From: Natronobacterium gregoryi SP2
Lineage (GTDB): Archaea; Halobacteriota; Halobacteria; Halobacteriales; Natrialbaceae
DNA length: 64,000 nucleotides
Direction of reading: 5' to 3'
Assembly: GCF_000230715.2 (NCBI RefSeq)
Contig: NC_019792.1
Location: 62,001-126,000, forward strand
Below, piece after piece: positions 59,018 to 64,000 of the stretch. Numbering within the stretch: the first letter of the stretch is position 1; the number at the start of each line of letters is the position of its first letter. Below the pieces are notes generated by a model. That model saw only the letters and a program-made list of their open reading frames with translations, was not told the DNA's origin and did no database searches. The position numbers were made by a program, and so were the translations under genes.

Positions 59018-59808
59018 GCGACGAGTACGACCTCGAGGCCGGTCCTGATCCGGCGACGTTCGCAGCCGCCGTCCCGGAGCCGGAGATTGACGGCTCGGTC
59101 GTCGACCCTGTCTACGCCGTGGGCGTCGGACCGGGAAACCTCGAGTACCTCACTCCTCGTGGCGAGCGAGCCATTCGGGAGGCCGACGTCGTGGTCGGGT
59201 TCACGACCGTCGTCGAGTTCGTCGAGGGCCGGACTGACGCGGAGCTTTTGACCTGTGGCTACAGAGACGAAGCAGCGACGCTCGAGACCTTTGCCGAACG
59301 GGTCGCGGCCGGCGAGTCGGGGACGGCCGTCGCGATGGGCGATCCGAATCACTCGGGTTACCAGTTCGTCGGGAAAGTCCAGCAGGCCGTCGAACGCGAA
59401 GCTGCCGGGACGCCAGTGCAAGTGATCCCTGGCATTTCCGCGATACAGGTCGCCGCGAGCCGTGCGCGAACGCCGATGGAAGAGACCGAGTTCGTGACGC
59501 TGCACAAGAGCGGCGACCTTACAGCGGAGATGGAACGTCTCGCGATGACGGCCGGCGACCGACACGTGCTCGTGCTCCCGCGGCCCTACGACCGGATGCC
59601 CGGCGATATCGCTGCGTTCCTGCGCGAAACTGGTGTGTCCCCCGAACTCGAGGCGCTGGTGCTCGAGAGGTTAACTCACGACGACGAGCGGATCTATCGG
59701 TTCGAACTCGACGAACTCGCAGAGCACGCAGGTGGTGACGAGAAAACGGACACGCCGTTTTCGGATCTTGTCGTCCTCGCGATTCGTCGCAGAGACGAGA
59801 GCAGCTGA
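59014..59808 (+). CDS. cbiE: Cobalt-precorrin-7 C5-methyltransferase
   Basis: Tetrapyrrole methylase of 264 residues that methylates C5. Motifs are VYAVGVGPGNLEYLTPRGER, VAMGDPNHSGYQFVGKVQQA, VIPGISAIQVAASRARTPME and HVLVLPRPYDRMPGDIAAFL. It is the partner of the separately encoded CbiT. It ends the run of overlapping genes that starts at cobN. Confidence 0.9.
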   Translation: MSDEYDLEAGPDPATFAAAVPEPEIDGSVVDPVYAVGVGPGNLEYLTPRGERAIREADVVVGFTTVVEFVEGRTDAELLTCGYRDEAATLETFAERVAAGESGTAVAMGDPNHSGYQFVGKVQQAVEREAAGTPVQVIPGISAIQVAASRARTPMEETEFVTLHKSGDLTAEMERLAMTAGDRHVLVLPRPYDRMPGDIAAFLRETGVSPELEALVLERLTHDDERIYRFELDELAEHAGGDEKTDTPFSDLVVLAIRRRDESS

Positions 59809-59833
59809 CTACTGCTGAGCGGAATCGAAGATT

Positions 59834-59920
59834 CTAGTACCGTCCAACCGTCGACTGACGGGTCAAATCGAGCCACACCGCCAGATTCGACCCATCAGTT
59901 CAGGCTTGGCCCGCCACTAG
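59834..59920. repeat. CTAG-flanked element, second full copy
   Basis: Differs from the copy at 32591 by one missing C and a few substitutions. It begins CTAGTACCGTCCAACCG and ends GGCCCGCCACTAG, with CTAG at both ends. Confidence 0.75.
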
Positions 59921-59948
59921 GGACGGTCACTTCTCGACTGACATCTGA

Positions 59949-60028
59949 TACGGACTGCTGTACCGATATACCGGCGCGACCGCAGGAGTGCTCGCGGTTG
60001 CGCCGGAAGTGACGTACAGCAAGCCGTA
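59949..60028. repeat. 80-bp dispersed palindrome, copy D
   Basis: The outer arms TACGGACTGCTGTA (59949-59962) and TACAGCAAGCCGTA (60015-60028) pair at 12 of 14 positions. The inner 13-bp stem joins CCGGCGCGACCGC (59971-59983) and GCGGTTGCGCCGG (59994-60006). It is the best-preserved copy. Confidence 0.8.
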
Positions 60029-60144
60029 CGATACGGGGTACTGTAGTCAATTACCGCCGATCACCGACCCTGTTCTGGTGAGTGGCGGGAAACAGTTACA
60101 GCAATCCGTCTGAGAGTTCCCTCGAAGAAGGCAAGTCGAGTGCT

Positions 60145-60510
60145 CTAGAATCGGCCCTTCGCGTCCATCCAGATGTCGGCGGGTACGTCGCTCGAGCGAC
60201 CGACGTCGACGTCGAACGACCGATCGTCGTCGAGGCTGATCGAGATGCGATCGAAGTCGCCGATATATCGTGCTTTGTGGTGGCTTCCCTGTCGGATGCC
60301 GCTGGTTTCGGTGACGAGACGCGCCTCGGTCAGCCGGTCGAGTTTCCGGTAGGTCGTCGACAGCGGGAGTTCGGTTCGGTCGGCGAGTTCCGTGACCGTC
60401 AGTGGCTCCTCGAGAGCGGCGACGATCTGCCGACAGCCGTCGTCGTCCAGTGCGCCGACGACTGCATCGAGATCGACGGAGTCGTGGGACGGCGAACCGC
60501 CGAGTGACAT
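60145..60510 (-). CDS. Winged-helix transcriptional regulator
   Basis: A 121-residue protein with an ArsR/TrmB-like winged helix at residues 15-85 (DLDAVVGALDDDGCRQIVAALE, PLTVTELADRTELPLSTTYRKLDRLTEARLV). The C-terminal 35 residues (FDRISISLDDDRSFDVDVG) form a short beta strand pair. There are no Cys metal-sensing residues. It lies within the cobalamin region but is on the opposite strand with its own start. It might control neighbouring genes, but no shared operator was found. Confidence 0.75.
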   Translation of the reverse strand: MSLGGSPSHDSVDLDAVVGALDDDGCRQIVAALEEPLTVTELADRTELPLSTTYRKLDRLTEARLVTETSGIRQGSHHKARYIGDFDRISISLDDDRSFDVDVGRSSDVPADIWMDAKGRF

Positions 60511-60662
60511 AGCAGGGGGTTGTGAGTGGAGGCTAAAGACACGTTTGGTTAGCGAAGACCGAGTCCCGTTTTACTCGTCTTGCTGGTTCGGATCGACACG
60601 ACCGGATACGATCCAGCGGGGCAGGGAGACCGCCACGCACTCGAGTTGCCGTGGGAAATGCT

Positions 60663-60701
60663 GGGGTGGGGTGGGCTGGGGGAGGCTGGGGTGGACTGGG
60701 G
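60663..60701 (+). repeat. G-run tract with G-quadruplex potential
   Basis: Six runs of at least three G (60663-66, 60668-71, 60673-75, 60678-82, 60688-91, 60698-701) lie on the coding strand. The first four are separated by loops of only one or two bases. The tract also reads as degenerate repeats of CTGGGGTGG. It ends 40 bases before the cob(I)alamin adenosyltransferase ATG. Confidence 0.6.
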
Positions 60702-60741
60702 TGTCGGTGGCTACATGTGTGAGGGAGTCGAGGGGTGGAAT

Positions 60742-61431
60742 ATGAGTGACGAACGAACACCGGACGGAACGGTCGAGAACACGCCTGGTCGAGGGGAACG
60801 CCCAGAAGCCGATGGGATCGAGCCGGCGGCACCGGAGGAGTTCGGCCTCGTGCAAGTCTGGTGGGGCAGTGGCAAAGGGAAGACGACGGCCACGCTCGGC
60901 ATGGGAATGCGCGCGGCGGGACACGGCCACCGCGTCCACGTCCTGCAGTTTATGAAAGGCGGTGCCTCGAGCGTCGAACCGGTTCGTGGAGAGTACAACG
61001 CTATCGCGGCGCTACCGGGAATGAGCTACGAGAATCTCGGTCACTACGGCTGGCACGGGATGGCCGACGGCAGTGACGAGGAAGGCCACGAGGCACAGGC
61101 TCGCGCAGGACTCGAGCGCGCTCACGAGTTGCTCGCGGCTGCTTCGGCGGCCGATCTCGGCGAGTCGATTCCGCTAGACGCACCGCCTGAGGACGGCGTC
61201 CACATGCTGATTCTCGACGAGATACTCTACGCCGCCGATCGAGATCTGATCTCGACAGACGACATCCTCGAGTTGCTCGAGTCGAAACCCGACGCCCTCG
61301 AACTCGTGTTGTCGGGGAGCCACGCGGAGCCGACATACCTGCAGGAGGCGGCCGATCTGATCACGAACGTCCGCAAGGAAAAGCACCCGATCGACGCTGG
61401 ACAGCGCGCGCGACGTGGGACCGAGTTCTGA
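60742..61431 (+). CDS. cobO: Cob(I)yrinic acid a,c-diamide adenosyltransferase (CobO-type)
   Basis: Adds the 5'-deoxyadenosyl group to cobalt, making the coenzyme form. It has 229 residues. The first 35 residues are acidic and disordered. The P-loop VWWGSGKGKTTATLGMGMRA is near residue 43. HVLQFMKGG follows, then LDEILYAADRDLIS, VLSGSHAEPTYLQEAADLIT and EKHPIDAGQRARRGTEF, all typical of the BtuR/CobA/CobO family. The ATG at 60742 gives a natural N-terminus. A G-rich tract precedes it. Confidence 0.9.
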   Translation: MSDERTPDGTVENTPGRGERPEADGIEPAAPEEFGLVQVWWGSGKGKTTATLGMGMRAAGHGHRVHVLQFMKGGASSVEPVRGEYNAIAALPGMSYENLGHYGWHGMADGSDEEGHEAQARAGLERAHELLAAASAADLGESIPLDAPPEDGVHMLILDEILYAADRDLISTDDILELLESKPDALELVLSGSHAEPTYLQEAADLITNVRKEKHPIDAGQRARRGTEF

Positions 61432-61558
61432 TCTCGAGGCGTGTCGCCTCCGCTGTGATTCCTGCCCGTGCTGCGTTCTGCTCGAGCACTGCGTTTTGCC
61501 CTAACGGCCTTTCGGCTGCAAGCCACACCGGGAAAGACAGTGAGTTGATAGGATTGGT

Positions 61559-61771
61559 ATGCGAGTCGTCTACAAACCCGGGAATTCCTACGAGGAGATC
61601 GACTGCTTCGACTTCCGCGAGTACGACTACGGCATCGTTCTCCACGACGAAGAGGGACACAACGTCGGCTACGTCCCCCACGATATTTTGAGCCACATCG
61701 AGCCCCACGAGGGAGAGACAGTCGAGTTCGAGAGCGGACAGCCGCCGGAGCCAGCGTTCGACGATGAGTAG
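61559..61771 (+). CDS. Small conserved haloarchaeal protein
   Basis: A 70-residue acidic protein reading MRVVYKPGNSYEEIDCFDF..., with strands (YDYGIVLHDEEGHNVGYVP) that look like a small beta-barrel. From memory, similar short proteins are widespread in haloarchaea, but I do not know a function. Downstream of it is cbiP. Confidence 0.6.
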   Translation: MRVVYKPGNSYEEIDCFDFREYDYGIVLHDEEGHNVGYVPHDILSHIEPHEGETVEFESGQPPEPAFDDE

Positions 61772-61836
61772 GCGAGCACTCGGCGAGTGGACCACGGAAC
61801 CGATAAGTGTGTGCGGCGACGGCTGTCGCGTAGCGA

Positions 61837-63390
61837 ATGAGCCGAACGCTTCTCGTCGCCGGGACCGCGAGTCACGTGGGCAAGTCGACCGTCGCGGCCG
61901 GATTGTGTCGGTTGCTGGCCGACCGCGGCGTTTCCGTCGCGCCGTTCAAGGCACAGAACATGAGCAACAACGCCCGTGTGGTCGCCCGGCCGAGCGGCGG
62001 CGACGGCGACGAGTGGGGCGAGATCGGCGTCTCCCAGTTCGTTCAGGCTCGAGCAGCCCGGACGACGCCGACCACCGACTGCAATCCCGTCTTGCTCAAG
62101 CCTCGCGGCGACGGAGAGAGCCAACTCGTCGTCCAGGGAACGGCTCACGATCACGTCCCGGCCGGTGAGTACTACGAGGAGTACTGGGAGTACGCCCGCG
62201 AAGCCGCCGCAGAGTCGTATCAGCGACTGTCAGCAGATCACGACGTGGTCGTCGCCGAAGGTGCCGGCAGCATCGCCGAGATCAACCTCCACGATCGGGA
62301 TCTGGCGAACGTCGAGACGGCCGACTTTACCGACGCCGAGATCGTCCTGCTGGTCGACATCGAACGTGGCGGTGCCTTCGCTAGCCTCTATGGGACCCTC
62401 GAGTTGCTCCCGGACTCGGTCCGCGAGCGCGTCGTCGGTGCAATCGTCACTAAGTTCCGCGGGGACCCGTCCCTGCTCGAGCCAGGCATCGAGGAGATCG
62501 AGTCACGGACTGGCGTTCCGATTCTGGGCGTGCTCCCGTACGACGATCCTGGGCTGCCGGAAGAGGACAGTCTCTCACTGCCCGACGAGGATGAACGCGG
62601 TGTGCTCGGCGACGACGACGGCGTCCCGGCCGACCGCCGCCTTCGGATCGCCGTCCCTCGACTCCCGCGGATCTCGAACGCGACCGACCTCGAGGCGCTT
62701 GCGGCCGAACCGGGTGTTTCGGTGGTGTTCGTCCCGCTCGAGGAGGACGATCCGCTCGCTGGCGTCGACGCGGACGCCGTCGTCGTTCCCGGCACGAAGA
62801 ACACGGTCGACGACCTCCTTGCGCTCCGTGAGTCGGCGTTCGGTGACGCGCTCGCCTCGTTTCCCGGCCCGATCGTCGGCATCTGTGGTGGCTTCCAGCA
62901 ACTCGGCGAGCGAATCACGAACGCCGCGCTCGAGGGGACGGGATCTGACGACGTCGTCGAGGGGCTAGGGCTGTTGCCGGTCGAGACGCGGTTCGAGCGA
63001 GAAAAGCGACTCGAGCGGACGACGGTACCGGTCGACGGGGCGGCGACGCCGCTGTTTGCGGGCGCAAACGGGACGGCTTCGGGGTACGAGATTCACGCCG
63101 GTCGGACCCGACTGCTCGAGTCTGCGACCGGTGTGACGCGTCCGCTCGGAGAGACGAGCGTCGCACGTGGCGGGATCGTGGGGACGTATCTCCACGGGCT
63201 CTTCGACAACGAGAACGTGCGCGAGGCGTTTCTAGAGAGGGTCGCGGCGTCTGCAAGCGTCGATCGACCCACGAAGAGCGAGTCGGACGAGGCGACTCCG
63301 TACGATCGTGCGGCGACGCTGGTTCGAGAACACGTCGACCTCGAGGTGCTGGGGGTCGACGGAGCGGCCTACCCCGACTGCTCACGGTAG
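61837..63390 (+). CDS. cbiP: Cobyric acid synthase
   Basis: Glutamine-dependent amidotransferase of 517 residues that converts adenosylcobyrinic acid a,c-diamide to cobyric acid by four amidations. The N-terminal ATP-binding domain has [19 protein letters not shown] and [14 protein letters not shown], then [19 protein letters not shown]. The glutaminase domain has [13 protein letters not shown] with the nucleophile Cys and an Ile-His-Gly-like ending TYLHGLFDN with His. Length fits CbiP/CobQ. The 3' end overlaps the convergent regulator gene by 22 bases. Confidence 0.94.
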   Translation: MSRTLLVAGTASHVGKSTVAAGLCRLLADRGVSVAPFKAQNMSNNARVVARPSGGDGDEWGEIGVSQFVQARAARTTPTTDCNPVLLKPRGDGESQLVVQGTAHDHVPAGEYYEEYWEYAREAAAESYQRLSADHDVVVAEGAGSIAEINLHDRDLANVETADFTDAEIVLLVDIERGGAFASLYGTLELLPDSVRERVVGAIVTKFRGDPSLLEPGIEEIESRTGVPILGVLPYDDPGLPEEDSLSLPDEDERGVLGDDDGVPADRRLRIAVPRLPRISNATDLEALAAEPGVSVVFVPLEEDDPLAGVDADAVVVPGTKNTVDDLLALRESAFGDALASFPGPIVGICGGFQQLGERITNAALEGTGSDDVVEGLGLLPVETRFEREKRLERTTVPVDGAATPLFAGANGTASGYEIHAGRTRLLESATGVTRPLGETSVARGGIVGTYLHGLFDNENVREAFLERVAASASVDRPTKSESDEATPYDRAATLVREHVDLEVLGVDGAAYPDCSR

Positions 63391-63758
63391 GTTCCCAGGA
63401 GTTCCTCGAGGATGATACACTCCTGGTCGGTCGGATCGTAGTGGGTGTCGATGTAGCGTTCTGCGGCCTCGTAATCTCCGCGGAGGCCGTGTTTTCGGAC
63501 CGTAATCACCGAGTCGAGGAAGAAGGTCCCGCCGTCGGTGCCAAGCGCCTTGGCGTGGTCTTCCTCCGAGATGTCGATTTCGGACTTGATCTCGTCGAAG
63601 TTGAACGTCTCGACCTCGTGGTCGGGGTTGATGAGAGTGAGGACGTACTCCGCGGAGAACCGATAGAACTCGGACTTGCTCTCGAACATACCGTCGTCGA
63701 CGAGTTCGTCGATCTCTTCGACGATCTCGTCGGGGTATCTGACGGTATCTTTCGCCAT
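63369..63758 (-). CDS. Ribbon-helix-helix regulator (CdrL-like)
   Basis: A 129-residue protein with a ribbon-helix-helix DNA-binding domain at the N-terminus ([37 protein letters not shown]) and an extra C-terminal helical domain (EERY-like: [26 protein letters not shown]). The length and layout recall CdrL, the long member of the haloarchaeal cell-division regulator pair; that match is from memory and not checked. There are no division genes in the window. It overlaps the cbiP end and its start is divergent from the next gene. Confidence 0.7.
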   Translation of the reverse strand: MAKDTVRYPDEIVEEIDELVDDGMFESKSEFYRFSAEYVLTLINPDHEVETFNFDEIKSEIDISEEDHAKALGTDGGTFFLDSVITVRKHGLRGDYEAAERYIDTHYDPTDQECIILEELLGTYREQSG

Positions 63759-63882
63759 ACTGGCTTTCTCCTCGTTACTACCGTATTACTGTTTCGTCGA
63801 TTTATATGTACGGGTCGCTTCCCGCTAGCCATCCGAGAGCGGTGGCCGCCCTCGATCGTTCGCAGTGCCGACGATCGCAACT

Positions 63883-63924
63883 ACCTACAAATTTATTATT
63901 TATCGTGTCTAACTGTGGGCTGCA
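63883..63924 (+). promoter_or_regulatory. TATA promoter of the right-edge gene
   Basis: ACAAATTTATTATTTATCG (about 63885-63904) precedes the ATG at 63925 by 20-35 bases, matching a leaderless archaeal promoter. Confidence 0.55.
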
Positions 63925-64000
63925 ATGGCAGACGAATCCGAAATCCGCGACCAGATGATCGACGCGTTCGAAGAAGCCGACTACCCGATTTCGAGTCCGA
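63925..64000 (+). CDS. MTH865-like protein, 5' end only
   Basis: The first 25 codons (MADESEIRDQMIDAFEEADYP...) are in the window. The helical start and the ADYPISSP segment agree with small MTH865-type proteins, which are of unknown function. The rest lies outside. Confidence 0.5.
   Translation, partial: MADESEIRDQMIDAFEEADYPISSP

Larger units (their letters stand above)
59809..60144. other. Gap with two mobile repeats
   Basis: Contains the CTAG-flanked element (59834-59920) and copy D of the 80-bp palindrome (59949-60028). No gene is seen. Confidence 0.6.

Overview
The window comes from a halophilic archaeon, most likely one of the Natrialba/Natrinema/Haloterrigena group. The signs are GC-rich DNA, very acidic proteins rich in Asp and Glu, leaderless genes behind archaeal TATA boxes, PGF-CTERM and Tat/lipobox exported proteins, and archaeal families (DphB, Trm5, DtxR-type metal regulators, HalOD1, CobN with a ChlI-ChlD fusion). 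The exact genus cannot be fixed from the sequence alone. No rRNA gene, intact insertion sequence or CRISPR array was seen. One tRNA gene, tRNA-Thr(CGU), is present.

Layout. 0.6-3.4 kb: an ABC-2 exporter whose fused double permease and ATPase genes face each other. 3.6-6.1 kb: a transglutaminase-like lipoprotein and MenB (menaquinone synthesis). 7-9.4 kb: glucose dehydrogenase and a gluconate-dehydratase-type enolase (semi-phosphorylative Entner-Doudoroff). 9.4-13.3 kb: small conserved haloarchaeal genes, a metallo-beta-lactamase-like protein without its metal ligands, a VOC protein and an Lrp-TRASH regulator. 13.7-25.4 kb: the branched-chain amino-acid cluster leuA-ilvB-ilvN-ilvC-small gene-leuC-leuD, then a zinc-ribbon/HalOD1 pair and a secreted subtilase, then leuB. 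25.4-27.2 kb: a broken alpha/beta hydrolase and DphB. 27.5-36 kb: a metal-homeostasis island (DtxR-type repressor, ZIP carrier, ZnuABC-like importer, P1B-4 ATPase). 36-40.3 kb: a Rieske protein, Trm5, tRNA-Thr and an RND exporter. 40.7-63.4 kb: a nearly continuous cobalamin cluster. The right edge has a ribbon-helix-helix regulator and the start of an MTH865-like gene.

How genes work together. The ilv/leu genes give valine, leucine and probably isoleucine. The island at 27-36 kb shares a 14-bp box, TTAG-N6-CTAA, seen five times: before the regulator, the ZIP gene, znuA and the P1B-4 ATPase, and once (35782-35795) before no protein gene. After that fifth box come a TATA box and, at the predicted start of transcription, three hairpins in a row. 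I regard this as the best candidate for something undescribed: a metal-controlled small RNA. The cobalamin cluster runs from uroporphyrinogen III methylation through cobyric acid synthase and contains both early (two CbiX) and late (CobN plus ChlI-ChlD) cobalt-insertion enzymes. It also holds ferredoxin-like proteins, a DUF3209-like protein and a beta-propeller of unknown role.

Between genes there are at least two families of small palindromic elements: an 80-bp double-armed palindrome in about six copies, and a CTAG-flanked 84-bp element that in one case sits in frame inside a gene. Three single-base indels break reading frames (leuA and twice in the hydrolase). They may be real mutations or sequencing errors.
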